Assembly (NCBI RefSeq): GCF_910592395.1
Contig: NC_088324.1
Coordinates: 10,318,953-10,382,952 of the forward strand
Direction of reading: 5' to 3'
Origin: Lineus longissimus
Taxonomy: Eukaryota; Nemertea; Pilidiophora; Heteronemertea; Lineidae
Length of the DNA: 64,000 nucleotides
Both the position numbers and the translations under genes were made by a program. This document shows, in pieces, positions 35,351 through 46,515 of this stretch. The notes beneath the pieces are model-generated. The model was given only the letters and a program-made list of their open reading frames with translations. It was not told where the DNA came from and made no database searches. Positions within the stretch are counted from its first letter, which is position 1, and each line of letters starts with the position of its first letter.

Positions 35351-37028
35351 ATGAACTGGGGCCGGAACAGAGCGCCGAACCCAACTCACCCATCAGGGAT
35401 CGTACACCATCGAGTCCTCGTCTTTTATGGCGATCAGATCGGCAAAGAAGGACAACGCGGACACAGTACCATACGAGGCAAGTAAAGTACTCCAATGTTA
35501 CATTAAACTGGAAATAAGGAGAACAGAGAGCAAATTTTTATATCACAATGAACCCGTCATAATGATGGCGATGGTTATATGCATTAACAAGGCATGAAAT
35601 TCCTACATAGCTGGGAGGCTCGGCACAGAAAGTCGCCTCCTTCTCCAAACAGGTTCTCTTCCATTGACTCCGCTGTCAAACAAAGTTCCCTTTTGCAGAG
35701 TCCTAATCCCCAAATCGTGATACAGTCAGCTACCCCGAAAAACAAAAATATAATGCGGCTATTTGATAATTCATCTAAACATATAGTCCGAGAGGGGAAC
35801 GACTTCTATTCAACACAGAGGCTTCTCCTGAGAAAGAAAACTCGAGTTCGCCAACTGCATGCGGCACTGTCGAAAACACTGGCTGGTTCCACTTGATCAT
35901 GTGACGTCCATTTGCAAAATTCTCAGAAATGTTTTATCTTTATTTTCCAGGTGGGATGTCATACACACGATGCGGCTGGACTCCATCAGGGAATCAGATG
36001 ATACAGCGGACACAACTCTATACACGGTAAGTAGATTAGCGCAATTTCTAAACCACAATGACTGGTGGAGGAATACAAATGGATGCGGCCATAACTATCA
36101 ACATTACCCTCAAGCTCGCCCTCAGGATGCAGCTCTATAAAATGTACAACGCTTACTATGGAACCGTTGCTGAGGATGTCCTGGACACCAGGGCACATCA
36201 ACAAAGGAAATCGTGTACAGGCAGATCGCAGAATTCGATCATGCGTAGTGTAGTGTTGTACATTTCATGGAGCTTCCACCTCGGTGCGAGCTCGAGGGTT
36301 ATGTTGATAGTTATAGTCAAATCTTTGATGATACATCACCTTGCGATTAAAATGACCAACCCCCAAAAAGCGGCTTGTGATGACGCAGCCGGAAACGCTT
36401 TCTCCTTTTCCATACATGATATATTCTGTTTACTCCTCTGACTGTAAGTTAGTGATGAAAAATGACCCTCTTTAGATAAAACCAGCAGTAAATTAGTGGC
36501 AGTATTCATCTGAATACTTGCCTTGGCTATAACATGCCAATCTAAAGGACTGAACTTGGCTACTCTAATGTATTTTCCATCACCCTCGTTGTATGTTTGT
36601 CTATTGGAATAAATGGCCTTAACCATTTTTTGGTGGGAGCATCCTCAATTGCTCTTTGGTCTTTCAACTCCTGGTCCCAAGGACGGCTGCACCCAGCTCG
36701 GCCATGATCTTATTTTGCTTTTTTGTGGCAAAATCCTGCAACCCTTACATGTTCCTTTGATTTTATTGTTGAAAAGTGTGCAGAATTCTCAAACTTCCGT
36801 AATCTTGTTTTTCAGGTAGAATGGCGTGCACACCACGTGCCAATGACGTCATCAAGTCACGTGATCTATATACGAGGACGACGTATCGGCAAAGGAGGGA
36901 ACGCTTATGGAATCTTTTCGCGCCAAACAGCACGTAGACAGTTTAAGGCAAGACCAATTCTTTGTAAAACTGAATGTCAAACACTGGTTACAGTTGTCAA
37001 AGTTTCATCTGAAATCAGTTCAAATTAA
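35351..37028 (+). CDS. Candidate orphan gene, exons only partly resolved
   Basis: Three segments look like exons. The first, 35351-35477, begins with ATG and encodes MNWGRNRAPN through STIR; it would need a rare GC donor (CGAG|GCAAGT). The second, 35951-36026, has a strong acceptor (ttattttccag) and donor (ACACG|GTAAGT) and encodes WDVIHTMRLDSIRESDDTAD and a few more residues. The third, 36816-37028, follows ttgtttttcag in the matching phase 0 and runs 70 codons to a stop. The first and third share an IGKxG pattern (QIGKEGQRG and RIGKGGNAYG). A linking exon between 35478 and 35950 is missing from the model; a protein-like frame at 35620-35896 may supply it. No family was recognised. The segments could be real or chance. 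Confidence 0.28.
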
Positions 37029-37374
37029 GGTGTATTATTCCTTTTCAAAGTAGGCCTATGCTAAGAAAACTGGTTGGTCAATAACTGTATTAATGAGGTT
37101 TCGCATGCTGACGATTTACGAATTCGTTTGCGTGTACACTTTAAAAATTCTAAAATCGGCAAACAATCATTGAACCATTGATGATTTTTCACACAATCTC
37201 AAGTGTCGTACTGGAAGAAAAATCAACTTTTAAAGACTATCAATTCCAGCAATTTTTCCTGGCTACAAGGCGGCCACTTTTCTATATCATTTCACAAACA
37301 TTTTCTGTTTAAAAGTGTTTGATTATATTTCCTGTTCAAACGGAAAAAAGACTTTCGCATAAGAAAAGTAAAAA

Positions 37375-37443
37375 AAGCCTCCGTCTAGATTCGAACCCTC
37401 GATCTCCTGCACGTGGGTCCAACACTCTTACCACTACTCCATA
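37375..37443 (-). tRNA. tRNA-like sequence with Pol III boxes, probably a pseudogene
   Basis: On the minus strand there is an A-box-like ggagtagtggtaagagtg, an anticodon-region cacgtg and a perfect B box (GGTTCGAATC). The 3' acceptor strand gacggaggc is followed at once by six T, a Pol III terminator. The 5' acceptor strand does not pair with the 3' one, so a functional tRNA is unlikely. A tRNA-derived SINE head or decayed tRNA fits better. Confidence 0.4.
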
Positions 37444-37449
37444 AAACCA

Positions 37450-38158
37450 CCCACTGGACTGGGCTGGCAATGTTAGAGTCACTGAAAACATGTGCTCAGA
37501 CCTTCATCATTGAGTTATGTCACGATCATTCAATTGAATATACAGGTTCCGGGACTCTTTGTCCAAATTGTGTTGATTTTACGTCACTGCCACAGAGCCT
37601 TTGATGGGGCTATTGTGGTCCCTTAATCTGTATATTCCATTGAATGAGACACTAGGGCCTATGTTCAATTTTTTTTCTGCTATACTGTCTTTGCTGGGAG
37701 TTTAGGTTGTGATATATCAATACAGGTCAGGGTGTTAATCAAAACAAGTTACAGTCTTGAGACCTAATAGCCGTTGTTCAAAATGACTTGTTCTATATGA
37801 TTTATAACGTCAACAAATAGAATCTCTCAGAATTTGTTGTATACTAACTACAATATAATCAATCCAGTTCATTATTCTTACACAACTGGCATACAAAATA
37901 TTTTAATAAACACCCTGTATACTTGATGAATATATCACATATAAGTTCCAATTCAAAGTGGCAATTGTAGCTTGACTTGCGACGGTGATTTCAAAAAGGA
38001 TTTTCTTTCTTTAAAAACCTTGTCATTGTCTCGAACTACACCTTCCATCATAGACCACATCAAGCCTGGTGTCCTCGAAAGCACTCAATTTAGCCCCATC
38101 CATTTTTTGGGAAAAATATTCAATCAGAAATGGAAAACATTTGTGCCACCCCTGGCTG
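37450..38158. other. No gene recognised; AT-rich spacer before the 38-kb repeat
   Basis: No coding exon or RNA gene was supported. A caccctgtat motif at 37909 matches others at 171 and 40222 and may belong to the ends of a dispersed element. Confidence 0.4.
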
Positions 38159-39470
38159 GATGTCAGATATTCCGTTGTGATCAAAAGTAGAAATTAGTTT
38201 AACAACAACATCATTAAACTGCTGCGATACGAAATTGTTTCTCCAGAATATCAATTAAGAAAATAAAACCCCTATAACTAAAACTAAAAGTAACACGTGT
38301 TCACCCATTATGAATTCAAAAAAAAATTTTTACCTCTTAGTACCAAAAAGCTGATTGGTTCATTTCCAATGAGCACGCGGGAAGCAGAATTCGACCCTTT
38401 TGATAAACTGGGATCCATAATTTATGATTTCTTTTAAAATGCATATAAACAATAACCTGCTCATTGTCAGGAGCATTTCGACTAATTGTATGTTGCTTTG
38501 ATTTCAAGTGTCCTTTTACCCTAATCAGTAATAATAACGTCGACATTTTTGTTGGTGCGTCGTTAAATAACACTTTCCGCTACCCTGGCGGGCATTTTGG
38601 TAGCTAAAGGTAGTACTGGATCGATTTCGGCGGCTACTGTATCTTTAGCTTCACAAGGTGATCCCTCATTATCTGGCTTGTTGGTGGCGGCTGTGGTCGC
38701 TTTGGTACGAATTGGTGGAGGAGATATCGTGACTCCCCAATCTGCCCTGCGATCCTTTATGGCTAGGGTACGAACAAGGGAACGATCGGTTGATCCGATA
38801 TCAAGGGGCATACGTCGACTCTTCCGTATCATACCTCAATGCGACTCGGCCTCACCTTGGGTCAGCCGTTTAGGGAGAATCAATTTGGTGATCCGATTTC
38901 TGGTTGCGGCTAACTGGGTCTACTCTGGCGTGCGATCCACAATTAGCGTACTCTTCCATATAAGGCTGCGGCTGGGAACGAACATCGCCGTACTGGATCC
39001 TCGCATGATAAGTGGGCAGTGACGCCGCATCCAGACTTTGATGATGAGTTCTGAAATAACTAATTGGTACACCCAATAATTGTCTGTGTAATAACAGACA
39101 CAATGCAATCGTTAGGGTAAATAAATCTATGTCATTAAAGCAACATCAACATTCGAAATGTTTGAAAGGAATTATCCGGGCATAAAGATATCATAATCAA
39201 TCGCCCTTTTTTAAAACAATACTACCTATCCAGACCTTAGATCCACATCAAATGTAATGTATGGAAATCCATCCCCTTCCTGACTGTTCAAGATATTCTT
39301 GAGAAACAATTGACTGACAGCAATAGTCTGTATAACAGATTTAGAACTCGATTCAGACTGTGTACATTAAAATACTTTAATCTCACTTCTCTAATCTCAC
39401 TTCTCCAAGATAATCTAATGAACTTTAACGATGGAATGATTGCGGCTGCGGGATGTCATGTTACTTCCGC
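38159..39470. repeat. Long direct repeat, left copy, carrying a 460-bp insertion
   Basis: Bases 38159-38557 and 39018-39470 match 40249-41100 over nearly their whole length, for example at attccgttgtgatcaaaagt and tggaatgattgcggctgcgg. The left copy is split by about 460 bases absent from the right copy. Both copies have small differences, including a tandem duplication of gatgatgagttctga in the right copy. It is most likely a dispersed transposon-derived repeat. Confidence 0.8.
38558..39017. mobile_element. 460-bp insertion inside the repeat
   Basis: The insertion is defined by comparison with the uninterrupted copy near 40648. It starts with cgtcgttaaataac, which resembles tails of some invertebrate retroposons, and keeps a 141-codon plus-strand frame almost throughout. 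No target duplication could be defined and no transposase or reverse transcriptase motif was seen. Base composition is richer in GC than its surroundings. Confidence 0.45.
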
Positions 39471-39879
39471 AACTGTAGCGTAAACTGTAAGACTTCACAA
39501 GCAGCTGTTTATTACTTTCTACTTAAAAGTTATTCAGAGGCTCTGAGCCTCTTGCGTTTTGAAATCACCGAAAAATCAAGAATTGTGCGTTTATTTTCAT
39601 ACTGCATGTAAATGTGAAGTTGGCAATTTGGAAACACCACGCCTTTTTATTGAAGGGCTGATTGTAGGGCCTAGGGTGCTCTTTATTCCCTTTGGTCCAA
39701 CCATGTCTAAATATGTTCAAAGTCGAAATTAGCAAAGCTTTGTTTTGCTTACTTTCTTTATCAATATAAATAAGCGACCCAACTTTTGTTCTTCTTGTTC
39801 TAAGCGGTTATAATCTAGATTAGGCATTGGGTTTTCTATTGTACAGATGTTTAGCAATGCACGAGTTGCATTATAGACT

Positions 39880-40232
39880 TACAGGGTGTCCCAAACATGT
39901 TAGTCTTACCGTTCACAGATTCACATTAATGATTGTGAATTTTGGGACGATGATTATTTAGTGATATAAAGTAAGGTTTGTTTGTTATAGTGTCACCCCT
40001 AATGAAAGGGCCAGCCAACTTTGGCTTATGAGACACTCTATACATCCACACTCTTATCTCTGATGCCAGGCGCCTGGCGAGAAGGCAGTTTGTACACTAT
40101 ATTCAACGAGCTGGCCTTGATACGGCGACTAACCATATATCTTCATTTTGATCATCGGAATTTGTTTTTAAATTCGATTCACATTTTCCAGTGTCAAATC
40201 AGAAATGGAAAACAATTGTGACACCCTGTATA
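39880..40232. mobile_element. Possible MITE-like element with short inverted ends
   Basis: The left end reads acagggtgtccc (from about 39881) and the right end gtgacaccctgta (near 40219-40231), an inverted pair around 350 bases. The interior has no coding capacity. It abuts the right copy of the 38-41 kb repeat. Only the end motifs support this. Confidence 0.35.
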
Positions 40233-40248
40233 TGTGCATTTATGTTAA

Positions 40249-41100
40249 GATGTCAGATATTCCGTTGTGATCAAAAGTAGAAATTAGTTTAACAACAACA
40301 TCATTAAACTGCTGCGGTACGAAATTGTTTCTCTAGAATATCAATTAAGAAAACAAAACCCATATAACTAAAACTAAAAGTAACACGCGTTCGCCCATTC
40401 TGAATTCCAAAAACAAAATTTGACCTCTCAGTACCAAAAAGCTGATTGGTTCATTTCCAATGAGCACGTGGGAAGCAGAATTCGACCCTTTTGATAAACT
40501 GGGATCCATAATTTATGATTTCTTTTAAAATGCATATAAACAATAACCTGCTCAGTGTCAGGAGCATTTCGACTAATTGTATGTTGCTTTGATTTCAAGT
40601 GTCCATTTACCCTAATCAGTAATAATAACGTCGACATTTTTGTTGGTGTAGTGACGCCGCATCCAGATTTTGATGATGAGTTCTGAGATGATGAGTTCTG
40701 AAATAACTAATTGGTTCACCTCGAGAATTGTCTGTGTAATAACAGACACATTACATTCGTTAGGGTAAATTAATCTATGCCATTAAAGCAACACCAAGAT
40801 TCGGAATGTTTGAAAGGAAATATCCGGGCATAAAGATATCATAATCAATCGCCCTTTTTTAAAACTATACTACCAATCCAGACCTTAGATCCACATCAAA
40901 TGAAACGTATGGAAATCCATCCCCTTCCAGACTGTTCAAGATATTCTTGAGAAACAATTTACTGTCAGCAATAGTCTGTACAACATATTTAGATTTAGGC
41001 CTTAATTGATTGATTAAGGCTGTGTAAAAATACTTAAATCTCACTTCTATAAGACCATCTAATGAACTTTAACGAAGGAATGATTGCGGCTGCGGCCTAT
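40249..41100. repeat. Long direct repeat, right copy
   Basis: This is the partner of 38159-39470 without the insertion. A further partial copy of its 3' end (atactttaatctcacttctataagaccatct) lies at about 41165-41200, so at least three fragments of the family are clustered here. Confidence 0.75.
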
Positions 41101-41200
41101 TTCACAGCAATACATTGTACAGAATTAGATTTAGATGGATTGTACTGATTCAAACTATGTAAGAAATACTTTAATCTCACTTCTATAAGACCATCTTATC

Positions 41201-42184
41201 GAAAGTTATTATCAATTTTTCAGTACCGGATACCGGGTGTACGGTATTGCTGATTCATGGGGAGGGGGCGGGGCGGGGTCTACTGTAGACCACATTAGAA
41301 AAACTAAAGCTTAAATGCCTTTCTACCATTTTGATTGGGAGATTGTGGTGAAATATATGAAAAATGGTCTTATGTATGTGATTTTACAGCGTTTCGCCTT
41401 ATAATTTATCTGTGAAACGTAAACATTTATGTATATGTTATACGATTGCCTAGAAAGAGTAGTAATAAAATGTTATGTTTGTAATTTCGTCTTCTATTTG
41501 GTTCCTTCACTTTGACGTGTTGCCTTCACTTCGATCTATGAAGATAGCAAAGGCAATCAATAAAGCTGAAGTAGTCAAATCGAGGGTCTTATGCAGAAAA
41601 GTGCACTTTACCGAGTTTTGAGAAATTGAGGTTTACAGTTGAATATTACTGTAAAAACTCAATATTGCCCATTTCGCCACCAGATGAATTATCCCTGTCC
41701 CAACCCCGTCATAAGAATGTTTTCGGTAAAAGTGCACTTGTATCTTTCTGCATGAAAGTCGGTGACACACGAGCTCGTCAAAACGTCAATAGTGCAGCAG
41801 CACGTCGTTTCACGCTCTACTCTGTCATCAGCTTAAGGGCTTATCTCCACATAAGCATTTCACGCGGTGAATATTCCACAGTCTTTAATTCTTCGTTGGC
41901 AACGCTCGACGTGAAATGACAAAGACTTGTGTGATATATGCCACGTGAAACGCTTATGTGGTGATAGACCTTACAGGTTTGTCACAAGTACTACAAAACT
42001 GAAATCTACCATTTGTCAAAATACACAAAATGCTGCAAAAAGCTTGACGTCGAGTGAAACCATAGAAATGGTTTCATATCGAATTTATCAATAACAAGAG
42101 TGTTTTGGACGACATGTCTTAGATCCTCCAAGATTTCAGTATGTCATGTTTTGTTGTACTTCTGGCACACCTCAAGACCCTCGA
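41201..42184. other. No gene recognised
   Basis: There is a G-rich patch near 41260-41280 (ggggagggggcggggcggggtc) inside otherwise AT-rich DNA. The open frame 41626-41919 has no recognisable domain and no splice context. Confidence 0.35.
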
Positions 42185-42186
42185 TA

Positions 42187-42746
42187 TATGGCTTGTTATT
42201 CGTTGCAAAATTCAATAGTTATTACCATTCAGTGTTTATTTTCATGTTCAATAATGAATACTTTAGTTTTCAAGGTTTTTATCATGTGCGATACAAAGAT
42301 TGTGGTAATGTTATCACATATCTTTGGTAGACTTTCTGTACAACTCATGATATTTTGCCATGTGTATAGTGTGAGATATTTATATGCGATGCAGAATTAT
42401 CTATGTTGACGTTACCTCCGTTGAATTGTTGGCAAAGGGTGAAAAAGGTCTTTGAAACTGCTTTGATAGGTTGTTTCAAAGTTCCTTTTTATCCCTTCAA
42501 CGATTCAACGGTTGTAACATCACACATAAACACTTCTGTCCAACATATCAAATATTCTCTGCACTGTACTTTGGCATAATAACATGAATTGCACACAAAG
42601 TCTTCCAAAGTATGTGGAAACATCACTCGTAATCTTCAATTGCATCGCAAATAATAGAAACTTTGAATTCAAATGTATCAATTGAACATGAAATAAACAT
42701 TGAATGCAATAACTATCGAACTTTGCAATGAATAACAAGTCATAAT
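42187..42746. repeat. Large imperfect inverted repeat (foldback)
   Basis: The left arm (42187-42458) and right arm (42473-42746) are reverse complements over about 270 bases with scattered mismatches and small indels, separated by about 14 bases. Clear matching pairs include cttgttattcgttgcaaa against tttgcaatgaataacaag, and tttgaaac against gtttcaaa at the tip. RNA from either strand could fold into a long hairpin. Confidence 0.85.
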
Positions 42747-42845
42747 GACTTCTTCAGCCTTCTAAAGGACAAGGACAACCTCGGATCAACGGATTTTTTC
42801 CAAAAAAAGGGGGCCCCTCAGAATATAGGCTATCTCCAAAAACGT

Positions 42846-42937
42846 CAAAAAAAAACTCGAGCGTGACCTCGCTCCGTAACTTTGCAGAGGAATAAAGTTA
42901 CGAGGGGAGGTCACGCACGATTTTTTTTTCGAGTTTT
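42846..42937. repeat. Second, shorter hairpin next to the foldback
   Basis: Arms of about 40 bases: actcgagcgtgacctcgctc and ccgtaactttg are answered by aaagttacgaggggaggtca and cgc plus a T-run and cgagtttt. The loop is about ten bases. Mismatches are few. Confidence 0.7.
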
Positions 42938-42939
42938 GT

Positions 42940-43090
42940 GGACTTAGCGTATTTTTCAAGGATTTTTAAAGGAAAAAAGGATGACACAGCGATTTTGTAC
43001 TTAGCGTATTTTTGAGAAAAAATCACAGAAAAAGGAATGACACAGCGATTTTGTACTTAGTAAATTTTTGAAGAAAAACACAGGAGAAGA
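42940..43090. repeat. Short tandem repeats after the hairpin
   Basis: The phrase atgacacagcgattttgtac with acttagcgtatttttgag recurs two to three times in direct orientation at about 60-base spacing, with purine-rich spacers. Confidence 0.7.
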
Positions 43091-43461
43091 TAAAGGACAG
43101 AAGAGAACAAGTGAAATTGTTCAAATCGTAAAATCCAAGAAGAAAACAGATTGAATTATTGGTTCGTTTCTGTTTTGGATGGATGGGAAATTGTTCAGAG
43201 ATATTTTGAGGGACATGTCCAAAGAAAAATAAGAAGAAAATCAAAAAAGATTAACGTATTTTTGATTTCTGTTCGTGCGCTAACTGACCTCGTAACCCTT
43301 GGTGAAAGAAGGAAGATATTCATATCAATTTATAACGTTTATTAATTCACTTCGAAAACATACAGAAGAAAGAAGGCGGTTACAGAACATGTGAATCAAA
43401 AGTAGAATATGTTTTTCTTGATATGTAGTAGTAAGACGAAAGGCTATCTTCATGCGTTGGT

Positions 43462-44507
43462 TTACAACTCGTACAGAAGGACCTGCAAAGATACGAAATA
43501 AAACAAGAGATTAGAAATATGGCAGAATGAGTAAGACTGAACCACACTTGTACTAATCAAGTCTAAAGGCATATCGCCCTTGTTTCACTTGAGAAAAACA
43601 ACATCACTGGAGTGATATGGTTCCTGAAAAAACAATAAGCGGACAAGAACTCACTGACGTATCGCCACGAACAACAAAGGCCCAGAGCAAGAGTATGTAG
43701 ACAGAAATGTTAAACAACAGAGGCTGAAACAATTCAAGAACTCGGGAGAAAAGTTATCAAAATACAATGGCCATTTTAGTTATTTCTATTTTCGGACAGT
43801 TGCTATGGTTACCGTGGAAGAATACATTAGAAAGAAAGTTTGAGCCAATCAATAAGATCTAAGAAGGCCACTAATAATCACCTTTACTATCAAATTGAGA
43901 AAAAAATTGTAAGTAATTCGTCATTTTCGTTGAACGGTTACCATGGAAATAGGACCAATGATTAATAATCTGGCTGAATCAAACACTGTCTCTGATGCAC
44001 CCCGTAAAGCTTCAGCACAAATATTAGAAGCGACTCGGGAGGAATATGGAAGTGTGTCAGAACGGAGTTGTTGTGTACATAGTGCAATGTTACACACATT
44101 GCATAGGCCTACATTGCATAGGCCTACATTGGAAGGCCACCAAAAACCACAATAAAAAGAAAATGGTCCGGATATGATGATTATCAAGTTTATACTAGCC
44201 CCCCCCCCCCCCCTAAAAACTATGACCAATGGTTCAGTTGGAGAGGGTATGAAATGAAATAAAGTGTTAAAAACAGAATCATTATGACACTGGTATGAAA
44301 CGGCCCGCATTCTCTTACACCCGGCGATTACGAATTTCTTTCCTGGTGTAAAAGGGTCTATTTGATAATAGCGAACAAAGGTTGTTGCCATTAGGAGCGT
44401 TCAACACAAAGGATTCGCATACCTGTGCGTTGTCACCGCGGGTTGGACGAAACTTCACATCACTTTTCCGGACTTCATGAACTTTCCTCAGACCATTATG
44501 GAAAGAA
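43462..44507 (-). CDS. Candidate small gene, last two coding exons
   Basis: On the minus strand, exon 44507-44423 has a good acceptor (cattgcag) and donor (CACAG|GTATGC). It encodes FHNGLRKVHEVRKSDVKFRP followed by TRGDNAQ. The next exon, 43482-43462, follows cgtatctttgcag in phase 0 and ends the protein as VLLYEL plus a stop. AATAAA lies about 120 bases further at 43343-43338. Matching phase, both splice sites and a poly(A) signal together support a real gene end. Upstream exons are unresolved; an open minus-strand segment ending in a donor near 45290 (coding KREYWDEPVKLKRESE) is a candidate but its phase does not fit directly. No family recognised. Two RFX-type X-box motifs sit in the intron. 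Confidence 0.4.
43799..43812 (-). promoter_or_regulatory. RFX X-box motif
   Basis: The minus strand reads GTAACCATAGCAAC, a full match to the X-box bound by RFX transcription factors (GTNRCC-AT-RGNAAC type). A near match, gttaccatggaaat, lies at 43937-43950. In animals X-boxes often mark cilia genes. Binding is not shown. Confidence 0.45.
44200..44213. repeat. Poly-C tract
   Basis: A run of about 14 C interrupts AT-rich intron sequence. A similar run lies at about 2247-2263 in a kelch intron. Such runs are often mis-sized in sequencing. Confidence 0.8.
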
Positions 44508-44509
44508 CT

Positions 44510-46260
44510 GCAATGAAAAAGAACAAAAATGGTTTGAAATGACCGGTTGAATTCTTTAGTGAGTGATTACATGTATAAACAGCTACTTCATATGCAGCTC
44601 TCGGCAGTTCAAAACTGCAATCATTCTCCGAGCATCACATATAACCATGAAATAAGACAAGAAATCAATATTAGTTCAGTAAACATCTGGTCGGGAGGAA
44701 ACTCAATCCTGGCTTATTTCACGAGTGTCGGGGTGGACGGCCATCAGAAGTTTACAGTATTTTTTCTTCAAAACTTCTTTTGTGGTCGTCCGATAAATAA
44801 CGTGTCGAGAAACTAATTCAAGCCACGAAACTCACTCCGAGAATGAAGATGATCATTTGGTCTGCCCGCGCAAAAGTGGCTGGAAGTCACATTGTGGACT
44901 TTTCATTGAGCGATAATATGTTGGGGGTACTTCGCCTTTCAAAACAAACAAAACTAGATATTTTCAAAGAAGACTTACCAGAGAAACTGCAAACTATATG
45001 GAGAAATTTAGGAAAGTTCAATATGGAGTCCTTCTCCTCGTGTTGGAAATATCTGCCACGTTGGCACAAGACCTGACGTCATGCCATGTGATCACGAACT
45101 ATTACATAATCCGATTAACTTTGAAACGAACATCAGGGTGTAGAAACTTGAACAAAGCTTTTAGGAAGCCCTTGCTCCGAAACTCTTTCTTACTGGCGTG
45201 CGAGGGTATTGGCGACATGTTGTCCATTTGGAGCAGATGCCGAGAATTTAAATTGAACCACAATAGCGAGGTTTCGTAAACTCACGTTCTGATTCACGTT
45301 TCAGTTTCACCGGTTCATCCCAATATTCTCGTTTGAGAGAGCGTCCCGAGCCCCGTCACCCGGCCACAAACAAAGGCCATGGGCTTATCTAACCATTATC
45401 TTACATGATGAAAAAGATACTTTGCCAAAGAATATCATATGACCATTCCGTTCTGGTGTGTGTTAGAGGGGGAATATCTTTCCTCAGGTCGTGGTATGGA
45501 CGTATTATCCCTTGAATGTGTCGCCTTTGACGTCTACCATTCTCTACCATGAATAAAAAAAGAAAAGTGCCCCTACCAGCCCGACTTTGAGAAAAGGTTG
45601 GGATACGTTAGATTTACCTGGCTTAAGAAGCAGCTATGAGAACACTGTGCTAAGATTTACTACCAAACTGTATTGGAACACAGATGAGACTGTCACCCTT
45701 GAAAAGGTTAAACCACCTGCGCAGTGCTTCAGGCAGCCTCATCAAGGATGATCGATCAGCTACAATATGATTTACCACTGGCAGTGTCTTAACGAGTCAC
45801 AATGTTAGCGTCCTCCATCGAATTCCGCTTGAATATATATCATTGTGACATCATGTGAACCGGGCGTCAAAATGTCAATTGACGTCTGCCGCCTGAACGT
45901 TATCTGATAGCATACATTTTATTGCCGCCAAACAAAATTGGTCCAAGTAAGACCACCATATGTCAACGAAGTATACAGGTATATAAAAAAATAGTTGCAG
46001 ACTCGAGGTGTTGGTTTCAATCGCTATTCCCTACCTACACATACAATACAACCACTGCATGATGATAGTCCTCACATAAGACGAATGGAATAGCTAATGT
46101 CAATGACTATCTTTACAAGTAACAATTCGTGATAGCGTCCCTCGATTAAGTCTCGCTGGAGTATCGCATTAGCGCAATGTGGGGGAGTCGATCGTGGGAG
46201 TCGGGTCGTGAAGTGTCATCGTGACCGAGGCGGCAACAGGATGGGAGGGGTGTGAAGTCG
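44510..46260. other. No gene resolved; may hold upstream exons of the small minus-strand gene
   Basis: A minus-strand stretch ending near 45282 at AGAAC|GTGAGT stays open over about 19 codons with many Lys, Arg and Glu. Two other donors (near 44840 and 44997) also look good. No combination gave a continuous frame into the exon at 44507. Confidence 0.3.
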
Positions 46261-46269
46261 CGCGGCAAG

Positions 46270-46515
46270 CGATTAAAACAGCAGCACATTGAATTCAAAG
46301 GACGAACATCTGATGCTGACGGCGAGAAGGGTACTAAGTGGAAAATTGCGCAAAACCGTTACTTCGCTACACTGTGGTTATATGAAGGTGCCATTGTGAC
46401 TTGTGATTTGTAGGAGAGGTATAGAGGCGATGGCACAGGGATGTTAAGGGCGGCACATTCAACAGCGTGTTGAAGACGGAGAACGCTCTTACGGGTACAA
46501 GGTTATTCCGAAAAG
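46270..46515 (+). other. Possible noncoding first exon
   Basis: The segment is richer in G and C than its surroundings, carries several early stop codons in all frames, and ends with a donor (CGAAAAG|GTACGT). It could be a 5' UTR exon spliced to the acceptor at 49265 of the secreted precursor gene, or part of a noncoding transcript. Confidence 0.3.

Noticed and set aside
38597-39022. 141-codon plus-strand frame considered as a gene
   Set aside because: It fills the 460-bp insertion of a repeat and shows no recognisable motif, so it is listed as mobile-element content only.
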